Source: Deltaproteobacteria bacterium
GTDB lineage: Bacteria; Myxococcota_A; UBA796; CAJQPC01
Direction: 5' to 3'
Length of the DNA stretch: 64,000 nt
Assembly (NCBI GenBank): GCA_016717595.1
Contig: JADKFE010000012.1
Span: 1-64,000, forward strand
Positions within the stretch are counted from its first letter, which is position 1, and each line of letters starts with the position of its first letter. Of this stretch, positions 45,989-64,000 are shown one piece after another. The position numbers and the translations under genes were made by a program. The notes under the pieces were generated by a model. The model searched no databases and was not told the DNA's origin. It was given only the letters and a program-made list of their open reading frames with translations.

Positions 45989-46303
45989 TCAGGACAGCTT
46001 GATCTCGACGTGAACACCAGCCGAGAGGTCGAGCTTCATGAGCGCGTCCACGGTCTGCTGAGTGGGCTCAAGAATGTCGAGGAGGCGGTGATGTGTGCGG
46101 CGCTCGAACTGCTCACGGGACTTTTTGTCGACGTGAGGGCCACGAAGAACCGTCCAGCGGGAGACCGTCGTGGGCAGGGGGAAGGGCCCCCGAATGCGCA
46201 CGCCAGTGCGACGAGCGGTCTCAACGATCTCCCCGGCGCTCCGATCCAGCAGCTTGTGGTCGTAGGCCTTGAGACGAATACGAATCTTGTTGGTGCTGGC
46301 CAT
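45989..46303 (-). CDS. rpsJ: 30S ribosomal protein S10 (NusE)
   Basis: S10 is a 30S head protein and, as NusE, pairs with NusB or NusG in antitermination. The 104-residue protein shows [50 protein letters not shown] core and [18 protein letters not shown]. It opens the S10 block after a 246-nt spacer downstream of fusA; I saw no clear promoter there. Confidence 0.97.
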   Translation of the reverse strand: MASTNKIRIRLKAYDHKLLDRSAGEIVETARRTGVRIRGPFPLPTTVSRWTVLRGPHVDKKSREQFERRTHHRLLDILEPTQQTVDALMKLDLSAGVHVEIKLS

Positions 46304-46549
46304 GAGATGACGGTCCTGTTCGTTTCTGACGTACCAGCCTGCTCGGTGAATGGCCGGCGCGGCGGGCTCGATGGATTCGGGCTGATCGGAGTGGTTGTCC
46401 GGGGTGGTGGACAGCGACTCCGAGAAGACGCAACAACCGCGCTTAGCCGGTCGTTGCGAAGTTGGCCACCCTGAAGATCACCTTTCCCCTCTCTGCCGCA
46501 TCGGCGGCGCGGTTGGGGGCGAGTTCAGGAGGGCTCATGCGCATGATGA

Positions 46550-48646
46550 TCACGGTTCGCTCTTTACACGATCAGCGACGAGGGGCTCGAAGATGAGGCG
46601 AGAGAGCTTGGGGGGCGCGGGGGAGTGACGAGAGAAGTGAATGCTGGCCGACGAGCGGCCTTGAGTGGCCGACCGCAAGGTGGTTGTGTAACCAACCAGC
46701 TCTGCGAGGGGCACGTCGGCCTCGATGACCTGTAGCGGCGGTCTCGGCGTCGTCGAGGTGACGATCCCGCGTCGCGCCTGGAGGTCACCCAGGACCCCGC
46801 CCATATAGTCGCCCGGCGTGCGAACCTCAAGGCGCATGATCGGCTCCATCACCATGATCGACGATCTTTTCAGCGCGTCGTCTAAGGCGAGGCCCGCCGC
46901 GACCCGCGCGGCGATCAGCGCTCCAGGCCCTGGTTCACACGATCCGCCGCTCACAGAGACCCTCGCGAAGGCCAGCGGAGCCCCCCCGCCGAGCGCGCGC
47001 TCAACCCCCGCGCGGAGCGCGCTGACGATCGCCTCGGCGTATTCTTCGGGCAGGGCGATCGCCGCCCAGCCCGGCTCGATGCTCACCGAAGGCAGGTCGG
47101 GCTGGGGCGTGACTCGGACCTGAAGCGTCGCGCGTTGTTCACCCGCCCCGGTCACCAGGCGGTGAGTCCCCTCCCCCACCGCGCCGACGCCAGGCGCCAA
47201 CAGGTAGGTGACCCGCGGCTGCCCCACCCGAAGGGCGAGGCCGTGCTCACGACGGAGGCGCTCGACGGCGATCTCCAAGTGAAGCTCCCCCATGCCCTCT
47301 AGCACGCGCTGACCGGTCTGCGGGTCCACGCTGAGGCGTAAGGTAGGATCCTCGAGCAGAGGGCGCTGTAGGGCGGCGTTGAGGCGGTCTTCACTCTCGA
47401 CGGTCTCGGCCTCGATCACGACCCCCAGCACCGGGGACGGCGACGTGAGGGGCTCCAGCAGCAGCGGCGCCTCAGGGTCGCAGAGGGTGTCGCCGGTGAT
47501 CGGGCTCGTGAGGCCAGCGACGACGGTGATCGTGCCGGCCTCAGCGACGCTCACGGGCTCAAGCTCCTCGGCGTGGGCGGCAAAGAGCTGGGTGATCGTC
47601 TGCTGGGCGCCTGTGCGGGGGTTGAGCACGACGTCCCCGACGCGCAGGGCGCCGGAGTAGACCCGAGTGAAGGCGAGCAGGCCCTCGTCGCGATCGTGGA
47701 TGAGCTTAAACACCAGCGCGCAGGCCCGCTCGGAGAGCTCGGGGCGACGGCGCTCGGACGTGCCCCGCCCTACAGCGCTCACGCCGTGGCAGGGGCCAAC
47801 GTCCGCCGGAGACGGCAGCAGCTCGATCACCGCGTCCAGGAGGGGCTGCACGCCTTGGTGGTGTTTCGCCGCGCCGCAGAAGACCGGCACCAACGCCCCC
47901 TCCAGCACCCGCTGGCGCGCGTCGGCGTAGAGGTCCGCGGGGCTCACCTCTCCGGTCGTGAGGTATCTGTCCATCACCGCGTCGCTGTGCAGCGCGGCGT
48001 TGAGGAGCGCCTCACGGCCAAAGGCGAGCTCGACCTCCAGGGACTCGGGCACGGGCTCGGCCTGCACGATCACCCCGCGGTCCTTCCGGGTGAACGTCAG
48101 GAGCTGGGCGTGAACGAGGTCGAGGACGCCCAGCAGGCGGCCATCCTCGACCACCGGGAGCTGAAACGGCACGGCGGGGGCGTTTAGGCGGGTCTGGAGG
48201 TCCGCGAGGCAGCGGTCAAAGTCGGCGCCGACCCGATCGAGCTTGTTGATGAACACCAAGCGCGGCACCCGACGCGCGTCGGCCTGGGCCCAGACGTGCT
48301 CCGTCTGTGGCTGCACACCTTCGCTGGCGGAGAGCACGACGATCGCCCCGTCGAGCACCCGGAGCGAGCGCTCGACCTCGATGGTGAAGTCGACGTGGCC
48401 GGGGGTGTCGATGAGGTGGATGACATGATCACGCCAGCCCACACGCGTCGCGGCGGCGCCGATGGTGATGCCCCGCTCTCGCTCCTGGACCATAAAGTCC
48501 ATCGTGGCCGTGCCGTCATCCACCTCGCCGGGGATGCGGATGCGGCCCGTCGCCATGAGGATCCGCTCGGTGAGCGTGGTCTTCCCGGCGTCGATGTGGG
48601 CGAGGATGCCGATGTTTCGGATGCGGCGGATCATCGGGTCCATCAT
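46550..48646 (-). CDS. fusA: Elongation factor G, EF-G2/mtEFG2-like
   Basis: The ~698-residue GTPase has P-loop AHIDAGKTTLTER, switch I ERERGITIGAAAT, DTPGHVDFTIEVERSLRVLDG and NKLDRVGADF. Domain II begins LVFKLIHDRDEGLLAFTRVYSG, and domain III has VLEGMGELHLEI. Several blocks read like mitochondrial EFG2/spd-type EF-G2 rather than translocating EF-G: DRDEG in place of DPFVG, and the domain IV tip GGSCEPGPGALI (around residue 570) in place of the YHEVDSSEM loop. mtEFG2 acts in ribosome recycling. Thus the str-operon EF-G here may be a recycling factor, with the translocase encoded elsewhere. Start choice is uncertain: TTG/ATG/ATG/ATG cluster at 48649-48632 directly behind a terminator; no good ribosome-binding site is seen. 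Confidence 0.85.
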   Translation of the reverse strand: MMDPMIRRIRNIGILAHIDAGKTTLTERILMATGRIRIPGEVDDGTATMDFMVQERERGITIGAAATRVGWRDHVIHLIDTPGHVDFTIEVERSLRVLDGAIVVLSASEGVQPQTEHVWAQADARRVPRLVFINKLDRVGADFDRCLADLQTRLNAPAVPFQLPVVEDGRLLGVLDLVHAQLLTFTRKDRGVIVQAEPVPESLEVELAFGREALLNAALHSDAVMDRYLTTGEVSPADLYADARQRVLEGALVPVFCGAAKHHQGVQPLLDAVIELLPSPADVGPCHGVSAVGRGTSERRRPELSERACALVFKLIHDRDEGLLAFTRVYSGALRVGDVVLNPRTGAQQTITQLFAAHAEELEPVSVAEAGTITVVAGLTSPITGDTLCDPEAPLLLEPLTSPSPVLGVVIEAETVESEDRLNAALQRPLLEDPTLRLSVDPQTGQRVLEGMGELHLEIAVERLRREHGLALRVGQPRVTYLLAPGVGAVGEGTHRLVTGAGEQRATLQVRVTPQPDLPSVSIEPGWAAIALPEEYAEAIVSALRAGVERALGGGAPLAFARVSVSGGSCEPGPGALIAARVAAGLALDDALKRSSIMVMEPIMRLEVRTPGDYMGGVLGDLQARRGIVTSTTPRPPLQVIEADVPLAELVGYTTTLRSATQGRSSASIHFSRHSPAPPKLSRLIFEPLVADRVKSEP

Positions 48647-48691
48647 CAAAAAGAAACGGCCCGTTGAGCACCAAGGCGCTCAACGGGCCGT
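48647..48691 (-). terminator. Intrinsic terminator between rpsG and fusA, abutting the fusA start
   Basis: On the minus strand a 14-bp perfect stem ACGGCCCGTTGAGC / GCTCAACGGGCCGT (48678-48691 and 48656-48669) with an 8-nt loop is followed by TTCTTTTTG. The T tract runs straight into the fusA start codons. It should end the rpsL-rpsG transcript. Confidence 0.88.
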
Positions 48692-48709
48692 GAGGAGGTG
48701 AGGGCGCGA

Positions 48710-49180
48710 TTACCAGCGGTAGTGCGCGAACGCCTTGTTGGCCTCAGCCATACGGTGGGTCTCGTCCTTCCGCTTCACCGCGTTGCCGCGGTTGTGGGAG
48801 GCCTCGATCAGCTCGTTGGCGAGCTTCTCTTGCATGGACCGGCCGCTGCGCTTGCGGGCGAAGATGATGATCCACCGCATCGCGAGCGCCATACGACGAT
48901 CGTTGCGGACCTCGATCGGCACCTGGTAGGTAGAGCCACCCACGCGGCGAGACTTGACCTCCACCAAAGGAGAGACGTTCTCAAGCGCCCGCCGGAAGAC
49001 CTTGATGGGCTCCTCGCGGGTGCGATCCTCGATGACATCGAACGCACCATAGACGATGGACTCGGCAACAGCCTTTTTTCCATCTTCCATCACGGCGTTC
49101 ATGAACTTGGTCACCGCCTTGTCCCCAAACTTGGGGTCAGGCAGCACAATACGCTTGGGGACTTCGTGACGACGAGGCAT
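48710..49180 (-). CDS. rpsG: 30S ribosomal protein S7
   Basis: S7 nucleates assembly of the 30S head. The 156-residue protein begins [20 protein letters not shown], then has [24 protein letters not shown] and [24 protein letters not shown]. It lies 11 nt after rpsL and is followed by a strong terminator instead of running into fusA. Confidence 0.97.
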   Translation of the reverse strand: MPRRHEVPKRIVLPDPKFGDKAVTKFMNAVMEDGKKAVAESIVYGAFDVIEDRTREEPIKVFRRALENVSPLVEVKSRRVGGSTYQVPIEVRNDRRMALAMRWIIIFARKRSGRSMQEKLANELIEASHNRGNAVKRKDETHRMAEANKAFAHYRW

Positions 49181-49191
49181 GGATCAGAACC

Positions 49192-49566
49192 TTACTTCTT
49201 GGGCCGCTTGGCGCCGTACTTGGAGCGGCCCTGGCGCCGGGCGTTGACGCCCTGGGAGTCGAGGGTGCCGCGAATGATGTGGTACCGAACGCCAGGCAGG
49301 TCCTTGACGCGACCACCACGAATGAGCACCGAGGAGTGCTCTTGGAGGTTGTGGCCCTCACCACCGATGTAGGCGGTGACCTCCATGTCGTTGGTGAGAC
49401 GAACACGGGCGACCTTACGGAGCGCCGAGTTGGGCTTCTTGGGGGTGGTCGTGTACACACGAGTGCAGACGCCGCGCTTCTGCGGGCAGCCCATGAGGGC
49501 GGGCGACTTGGACTTGGTCGCAACCTTCTGCCGTCCCTTGCGGACAAGCTGGTTGATGGTGGGCAT
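49192..49566 (-). CDS. rpsL: 30S ribosomal protein S12
   Basis: S12 controls decoding accuracy. The ATG at 49566 gives the standard 124 residues beginning [40 protein letters not shown] and [20 protein letters not shown] hold the two lysines whose mutation gives streptomycin resistance; both are wild type. The longer in-frame upstream region contains the promoter and was rejected. Confidence 0.97.
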   Translation of the reverse strand: MPTINQLVRKGRQKVATKSKSPALMGCPQKRGVCTRVYTTTPKKPNSALRKVARVRLTNDMEVTAYIGGEGHNLQEHSSVLIRGGRVKDLPGVRYHIIRGTLDSQGVNARRQGRSKYGAKRPKK

Positions 49567-49657
49567 CCGGGAACCTCTTGAGGAAATGACGACAGGAGAA
49601 GAGGGGGTGCTCTCGTTTGAGAGGGGCGCGCCGCCTGATCGTCCCATGAACCGTGGC

Positions 49658-49686
49658 GATCTATTCGGACGACGCTCCCCAGTCAA
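49658..49686 (-). promoter_or_regulatory. Candidate promoter for rpsL-rpsG
   Basis: On the minus strand TTGACT (49681-49686) and TAGATC (49658-49663) are 17 nt apart, between the rpoC stop and rpsL. The -35 is strong, the -10 weak. Confidence 0.4.
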
Positions 49687-49710
49687 GAACAGGAGCGAAA
49701 TGAGCGATCG

Positions 49711-54522
<4,812 letters not shown>

Positions 54523-54632
54523 GGCTGACTCCTGGAAGGGTCATTGGAGGGCGACGTACGTGAGCCACTCGGGCCACGACATCGCCCCTGCGCGAGATCT
54601 TTGAAAAACAGGGTGGGGAAGACCCCGCGCGG

Positions 54633-58823
<4,191 letters not shown>

Positions 58824-59175
58824 CAGGACCTCAGCGATCATGCAGCGCGCGGAGCCGAGGGCGTAGGCTCATCGCGGCCGCGGGAGTGAAACCATCAGGA
58901 ACCCGGCACGTCCGCGGCGCCTTGCGCAACACCAGCTGGCCAGCCCAGGCACAGCTCACCGCGCTGTATGTCAACGAGACAACAGCATTCTCTGCTGCGC
59001 AGGACGCGTCAGAAGCCGGGTAGACCATCAAAGGGGTGCGGTCTCGCGGGATGTGTCGTAGGGGTTCTGGCGAGTGCCAGAGGAGTCTCGTGAACGCCAA
59101 CGGCGCCAGGAGACAGAGACAACGGGAGGACAACATCGCCCAGAACATGCCTGGGCGTGTTTGTCAAGAAGAGGA

Positions 59176-59212
59176 TCGCGCTGGGGCGTGCTCTCACACG
59201 CCACCAGCGCGA
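59176..59212 (-). terminator. Attenuator-like hairpin after rplL, in the rplL-rpoB gap
   Basis: A GC-rich hairpin (TCGCGCTGG-T-GGCGTG / CACGCC-CCAGCGCGA) starts 14 nt after the rplL stop. About 15 bp pair with one bulge and a 6-nt loop. The downstream tract ATCCTCTTCTTG is only moderately T-rich, so partial readthrough into rpoB is expected, as at the E. coli rplL-rpoB attenuator. The rest of 58,824-59,225 holds no gene. Two TTGACA boxes on the minus strand (one at 59162-59167) lack good -10 partners. Confidence 0.6.
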
Positions 59213-59225
59213 CACCTTTCATCAA

Positions 59226-59609
59226 CTACTTGATCTCGACCTCGGCACCGGCCTCGACGAGCTTCTTCTTGGCGGCTTCGGAGGCATCCTTGTCGATGTT
59301 CTCCTTGACGACCTGGGGAGCGCCCTCGACCAGATCCTTGGCCTCTTTGAGACCAAGGCCCGTGAGCTCACGGATGGCCTTGATGACGTTGATCTTGTTG
59401 GCACCGGCGGCCTTGAGGACGACGGTGAACTCGGTCTTCTCCTCAACGGGCTCCGCCGCGGCGGGGGCCGCACCACCGCCGCCAGCGACGGCGACGACGG
59501 GAGCGGAGGCCTTCACGCCCAGCTCGTCCTCGAGGATCGAGATGAGGGCCTTGACCTCGGAGAGCTTGAGGTTCTTGATGTAGTCGACAACTTCAGCCTG
59601 AGTCGCCAT
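59226..59609 (-). CDS. rplL: 50S ribosomal protein L7/L12
   Basis: The stalk protein recruits translational GTPases. The 127-residue protein has the N-terminal dimerisation domain ([22 protein letters not shown]), an Ala/Gly/Pro hinge ([14 protein letters not shown]) and the C-terminal factor-binding domain [25 protein letters not shown]. It is 45 nt after rplJ. Confidence 0.97.
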   Translation of the reverse strand: MATQAEVVDYIKNLKLSEVKALISILEDELGVKASAPVVAVAGGGGAAPAAAEPVEEKTEFTVVLKAAGANKINVIKAIRELTGLGLKEAKDLVEGAPQVVKENIDKDASEAAKKKLVEAGAEVEIK

Positions 59610-59654
59610 GGCTTGATCTCCTGCGAACTTGATGGGGAATGGGAATCGTGTAGG

Positions 59655-60188
59655 TTATTCGCCAGCCTGCTGCTCAGCAAGCTTGGTCTCGTAGTTCTTG
59701 AGCAGGTACAGCAGGTCGCGCGGGGGCCCTTGGATAACTCCGAGGATCTGACGCGGTCCCTCCTGCATCGTAGAGAGCAGGGTGGCCAGCAGATCCTCGC
59801 GGCTGGGCAGGTCAGCGACCGCCAAAACCTCGGGGGCCTGCAGAACGACGCCGTCGAAGTACCCAAACTTGATCTGAATGGGTCCTTTCGGGTCGATGAT
59901 CTCGCGGATGGCCTTCGCCGAGGCGATAGGATCCTCACCCGACATGATCACGCCGTTCATCCCAGTGAGCTGATCAGCGATCACCTCCTTGGGAGTGCCA
60001 GCAACACACCGGCGAACCAGGGTGTTCTTCACCACCTCCAGCTTCAGGCCCTTGGCCTCAAGACGGCGGCGGAGGCTGTTCGAGTCAGCCACCTTGACGG
60101 CGCGGTACTCGGTCACAACGATCAGGGGGGCGCTTCCGATTTGACCCGTGAAGCGCTCCACGAACTCGATCTTCTCAGCCTTGTTCAT
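59655..60188 (-). CDS. rplJ: 50S ribosomal protein L10
   Basis: L10 anchors L7/L12 dimers at the stalk base. The 177-residue protein has RAVKVADSNSLRRRLEAKGLKL, EVVKNTLVRRCV and a C-terminal helix (LLYLLKNYETKLAEQ) for L12 dimers. It starts only 3 nt after rplA, so there is no room here for a long L10 leader. Confidence 0.96.
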   Translation of the reverse strand: MNKAEKIEFVERFTGQIGSAPLIVVTEYRAVKVADSNSLRRRLEAKGLKLEVVKNTLVRRCVAGTPKEVIADQLTGMNGVIMSGEDPIASAKAIREIIDPKGPIQIKFGYFDGVVLQAPEVLAVADLPSREDLLATLLSTMQEGPRQILGVIQGPPRDLLYLLKNYETKLAEQQAGE

Positions 60189-60191
60189 GGA

Positions 60192-60914
60192 TCAACCCGC
60201 CTTGCCCGTCTCGCGAGCCACATCGTTCACGTCAAGGCGAACACCAACACCCATGGTGCTGCTGAGCGCGGCGCCGCGAAGGTAGGTGCCCTTGGCCGTA
60301 GACGGCTTGAGACGGAAGAGTTCGTTGATGAGCGCGAGCAGGTTCTCTTTGAGCGCCGTAGCGCTCATGGAGGCCTTCCCGACCGGAGCGTGAACGATAC
60401 CCGCCTTCTCAACGCGGAAGTCAATACGACCCCCCTTGAGCGCGACGACCGTCTCGGCGACGTGCTCGGGACCAACGACGGTGCCAACCTTGGGGTTGGG
60501 CATCAAGCCGCGGGGACCGAGGACACGACCCAGACGACCCACCTTACCCATCATGTCGCGGGTAGCGATGGCCTTGTCGAAGTCTAGCCAGTTCTCGTTC
60601 TGAATCTTGTTGATCAGCTCATCGCCGCCAACCACATCAGCGCCAGCCTCCGTCGCGAGTCGAGCGGCTTCGCCTTGAGCGAAGACGACAACACGCACGG
60701 TCTTGCCGGTGCCGTGGGGTAGGCTGCAGGCGCCACGGACCATCTGATCCGCGTGCTTGGGGTTCACCCCAAGCCTGACCGCGACGTCGACGGTCTCGTC
60801 GAACTTCGCGGTCGCGCCCTCACGGACCAACTCCACCGCCTGATCGACGGTGAACTTGGCCAGGGGATCAACCTTTTGGCGGTTTGATCCCCAGCGCTTG
60901 CTACGCTTGGACAC
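60192..60914 (-). CDS. rplA: 50S ribosomal protein L1
   Basis: L1 forms the mobile stalk at the E site and can repress its own mRNA. The 240-residue protein contains [63 protein letters not shown] and [21 protein letters not shown]. It lies 94 nt after rplK. Confidence 0.97.
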   Translation of the reverse strand: MSKRSKRWGSNRQKVDPLAKFTVDQAVELVREGATAKFDETVDVAVRLGVNPKHADQMVRGACSLPHGTGKTVRVVVFAQGEAARLATEAGADVVGGDELINKIQNENWLDFDKAIATRDMMGKVGRLGRVLGPRGLMPNPKVGTVVGPEHVAETVVALKGGRIDFRVEKAGIVHAPVGKASMSATALKENLLALINELFRLKPSTAKGTYLRGAALSSTMGVGVRLDVNDVARETGKAG

Positions 60915-61008
60915 TAGTCCTCCTCGCCAAGCCCGTCAGAGACGAACAAGGCTCCTTGGGGGGGTCATAACGGGCTGCGGCCAACCCTCCCCCACCCAAG
61001 GATGAGAG

Positions 61009-61440
61009 TCAGTTGTTGATGTTGATTCCCATCGACTTCGCCGTGCCAGCGATCGTCCGTACGGCGGCCGCATGATCGCTGGTGTTGAGGTCGGGGAGCT
61101 TGGTGGTAGCGATGTCGCTGAGCTGGGCCTCGGTGATGGTGCCGATCTTCTTCTTGTTCGGCTCACCGGAGCCCTTCGCAGCGCCAGCGGCCTTACGCAG
61201 GAGCGCCGAGGCGGGCGGGGTGCCCACCTTGAACTCGAACGTGCGGTCGCTGTAGACGGTGATGAACACCGGCACAGGCATCTTGTCAGCGGCCATGTGC
61301 GCGGTGCGAGCGTTGAAGTCTTTGCAGAACAGGGGGATGTTCACGCCCGCCTGACCGAGCGCCGGACCTACGGGAGGGGCCGGCTTGGCGTCTCCGCCCA
61401 TGATCTGTAGCTTGATGCGGTTGGTGACTTTTTTCGCCAT
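61009..61440 (-). CDS. rplK: 50S ribosomal protein L11
   Basis: The 143-residue L11 of the GTPase centre shows [62 protein letters not shown] and the C-terminal [14 protein letters not shown]. The proline-rich N-domain that binds thiostrepton is intact. Confidence 0.97.
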   Translation of the reverse strand: MAKKVTNRIKLQIMGGDAKPAPPVGPALGQAGVNIPLFCKDFNARTAHMAADKMPVPVFITVYSDRTFEFKVGTPPASALLRKAAGAAKGSGEPNKKKIGTITEAQLSDIATTKLPDLNTSDHAAAVRTIAGTAKSMGININN

Positions 61441-61498
61441 GTTGATTCTCCTGCGCCGCCGAGAAGGAGACGCCAGCTAAGTCATAAGAGGGGGGAGC

Positions 61499-62035
61499 TC
61501 AGCCGAGCTTCTCGACCTGGGTAAAATCGAGCTCGACGCTCGTGGGGCGACCGAAGATCGTGACCATCACCCGGAGCTTGCCGCGGGCGGTGTTCACCTC
61601 TTCCACGGCGCCCTTCATCGTCGCGAAGGGGCCGTCTACAACACGGACCTCCTCGTTGCGCTCGAAGTTGAGCTTCGGCTTCGGCTTGTCGGCCTCACCT
61701 TGGTCCATTTGCCGTGTGATGCGACGCACCTCGGGCTCGGGAACCGGAGGAGGGTTGCGTGTGCCACCGACGAAGCCCGTGATCTTCGGCGTCTCTTTGA
61801 CGACGTGCCAAGTCAGGTTGTCGAGCTCCATCTGAACCAGGATGTAACCAGGGAAGAATTTACGGGTCACGGAGCGCTTTTGGCCGCCCTTGACCTCGAT
61901 GACTTGTTCAGTCGGGATGAGGATATCGCCGAACCGCTGGCTCACACCGAGCTGCTTGATGCGCTCTTCCAAGGCCGCTTTGGCCTTGTTCTCGAACCCC
62001 GAGTAGGTGTGGACCACGTACCAGGCCTTGGACAT
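61499..62035 (-). CDS. nusG: Transcription termination/antitermination factor NusG
   Basis: NusG couples RNA polymerase to ribosomes and Rho. The 178-residue protein has an NGN domain (AWYVVHTYSGFENKAKAALEE, RKFFPGYILVQMELDNLTWHVV, ITGFVGG) and a KOW domain (EEVRVVDGPFATMKGAVEEVN, LRVMVTIFGRPTSVELDFTQVEKL). It sits in the usual secE-nusG-rplKAJL order. Confidence 0.97.
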   Translation of the reverse strand: MSKAWYVVHTYSGFENKAKAALEERIKQLGVSQRFGDILIPTEQVIEVKGGQKRSVTRKFFPGYILVQMELDNLTWHVVKETPKITGFVGGTRNPPPVPEPEVRRITRQMDQGEADKPKPKLNFERNEEVRVVDGPFATMKGAVEEVNTARGKLRVMVTIFGRPTSVELDFTQVEKLG

Positions 62036-62088
62036 GAAGGGTGTCCCTCCGACCGCTCCGGCCGACAGTGACGCAGGCCGCCGAGCGG

Positions 62089-62472
62089 CTAACCTGCGGT
62101 GAAGAGGAAGAAGTTTGTCGCGCGTGCCCAGACAAAGTCAAACAAGGCCAGGGAGCTCGAGAAGATCACGCTCGTCGCGACTACGACGAGCGAGGAGTTG
62201 ATCGTCTCTTCGCGGCTGGGCCAAGTGACCTTGGCGAGCTCACCGATGGCCTCGTCGGAGAAGCGCACGGCGACAGTGTTCTTGAGAAGGATGAAGAAGC
62301 AGACCACCCCACCCAGCAGCGCGATGAGCGCCGAGAGCGGGACCGCTCCACCCAAGAGGGTGTCCGCCCGGCCCAGACCCAACATCACGGCGACGGAGGC
62401 GCTGCGAAGCACCAGACCGACCATGATGGAGCAGATCACGAACGCGAGGACGATGAAGCGTTGGTTGGGCAC
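62089..62472 (-). CDS. secE: Protein translocase subunit SecE, three-helix form
   Basis: SecE clamps SecY. A GTG at 62472 gives 127 residues (MPNQRFIVLAFVICSIM), the same length as three-helix E. coli SecE. Helices lie near 6-25, 40-60 and 97-122, with the conserved amphipathic stretch GELAKVTWPSREETINSSLVV before the last. No strong ribosome-binding site precedes the GTG; an alternative ATG at 62550 would add a basic leader. A TATGCT at 62551-62556 upstream may be the -10 box of the operon. Confidence 0.85.
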   Translation of the reverse strand: MPNQRFIVLAFVICSIMVGLVLRSASVAVMLGLGRADTLLGGAVPLSALIALLGGVVCFFILLKNTVAVRFSDEAIGELAKVTWPSREETINSSLVVVATSVIFSSSLALFDFVWARATNFFLFTAG

Positions 62473-62580
62473 GTTTGAACCAGGAAGGGCGCGCTGTTGA
62501 CGAGGGGACGATCGTCTGGTCAACAGTGAGCAGAGTAACCGTCGGCCCATAGCATAGGTTGGGCGACCACGCAAGCCCCA

Positions 62581-62613
62581 AAGCGAAAAGCCCCCGGATG
62601 CTTCCATCCGGGG
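62581..62613 (-). terminator. Intrinsic terminator after tuf
   Basis: On the minus strand a 9-bp perfect stem CCCCGGATG / CATCCGGGG (62605-62613 and 62592-62600) with a GAAG loop is followed by GCTTTTCGCTTT. It separates tuf from the secE-nusG operon. Confidence 0.88.
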
Positions 62614-62644
62614 ACTCTACGATCTTGAGCCCTGAAGAGGCGAG

Positions 62645-63871
<1,227 letters not shown>

Positions 63872-63941
63872 TTGAGGAGACCTCCAGACTAGGGCCTGAC
63901 TTACGCCAAGCCGCGCTGATCTTGTTGGGACGGATTTGAAA

Positions 63942-64000
63942 TGGAGCCGATGATGGGATTTGAACCCATGACCTCCTCCTTACCAAGGAGGTGCTCTGCC
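63942..64000 (-). tRNA. tRNA-Thr (anticodon GGT), 5' end beyond the window
   Basis: The 3' part of a tRNA on the minus strand: encoded CCA (63942-63944), acceptor ATCGGC, T arm GGGTTCAAATCCC, and an anticodon stem-loop CTCCTTGGTAAGGAG giving GGT. The first ~17 nt lie to the right of the window. Confidence 0.93.

Noticed and set aside
46304..46549. A hidden gene or rplC remnant between fusA and rpsJ
   Set aside because: No frame shows L3 motifs or a ribosome-binding site; the stretch looks like a plain leader for rpsJ.

Overview
The window is a chromosomal segment from a high-GC Gram-negative bacterium. The best guess is a member of the Myxococcota/deltaproteobacterial grade. Support comes from an Asp-rich MopE-like lipoprotein with a lamin-tail domain, many lipobox proteins, an Ohr/OhrR pair, an EF-G resembling the spirochaete/planctomycete/delta-type EF-G2, and a long S10-spc-alpha cluster of bacterial type. 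This placement is inference. No rRNA genes, IS elements, prophage genes or CRISPR arrays were seen.

Region 1 (1-11.3 kb, mixed accessory and housekeeping). The left edge carries the end of an ABC/AAA ATPase overlapping a DUF4435 (TOPRIM-like) gene, the two-gene layout of PARIS (AriA-AriB) phage defence. Next come a small secreted protein, a 662-residue lipoprotein, the TldD-TldE protease pair, a lytic transglycosylase, an organic-hydroperoxide module (ohr-ohrR, with a palindrome inside the ohr promoter) and a secreted patatin-like lipase.

Region 2 (11.3-19.1 kb, histidine operon). Seven tightly overlapping ORFs encode all ten steps from PRPP to histidine. This is possible because of two fusions: HisC joined to a HAD phosphatase (candidate histidinol-phosphate phosphatase) and HisA-HisI-HisE in one chain. 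A RluA-type pseudouridine synthase ends the operon.

Region 3 (19.1-31.6 kb). A MopE/LTD/PKD-like lipoprotein, tRNA-Gly(GCC) with a strong terminator, a three-gene envelope module (GT2 glycosyltransferase, left-handed beta-helix protein, GT-C-like membrane protein with an apparent frameshift), a small lipoprotein, gap-pgk-tpiA-secG, and tRNA-Leu(GAG). About 1.2 kb without genes follows, filled by degenerate ~90-105-nt repeats, and then fur.

Region 4 (31.7-64 kb, minus strand). The translation/transcription supercluster reads from right to left: tRNA-Thr(GGT)-tuf | secE-nusG-rplK-rplA-rplJ-rplL | rpoB-rpoC | rpsL-rpsG | fusA | rpsJ-rplD-rplW-rplB-rpsS-rplV-rpsC-rplP-rpmC-rpsQ | rplN-rplX-rplE-rpsN-rpsH-rplF-rplR-rpsE-rpmD-rplO-secY-adk-map-rpmJ | rpsM-rpsK-rpoA-rplQ. 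It departs from the usual layout: rplC, rpsD and infA are missing from their normal slots, RpoC carries a ~220-residue insertion, the EF-G looks like the recycling-type EF-G2, and a strong intrinsic terminator sits directly against the fusA start codon. Several proteins (L29, L17, EF-Tu, SecG) carry extra C-terminal tails.
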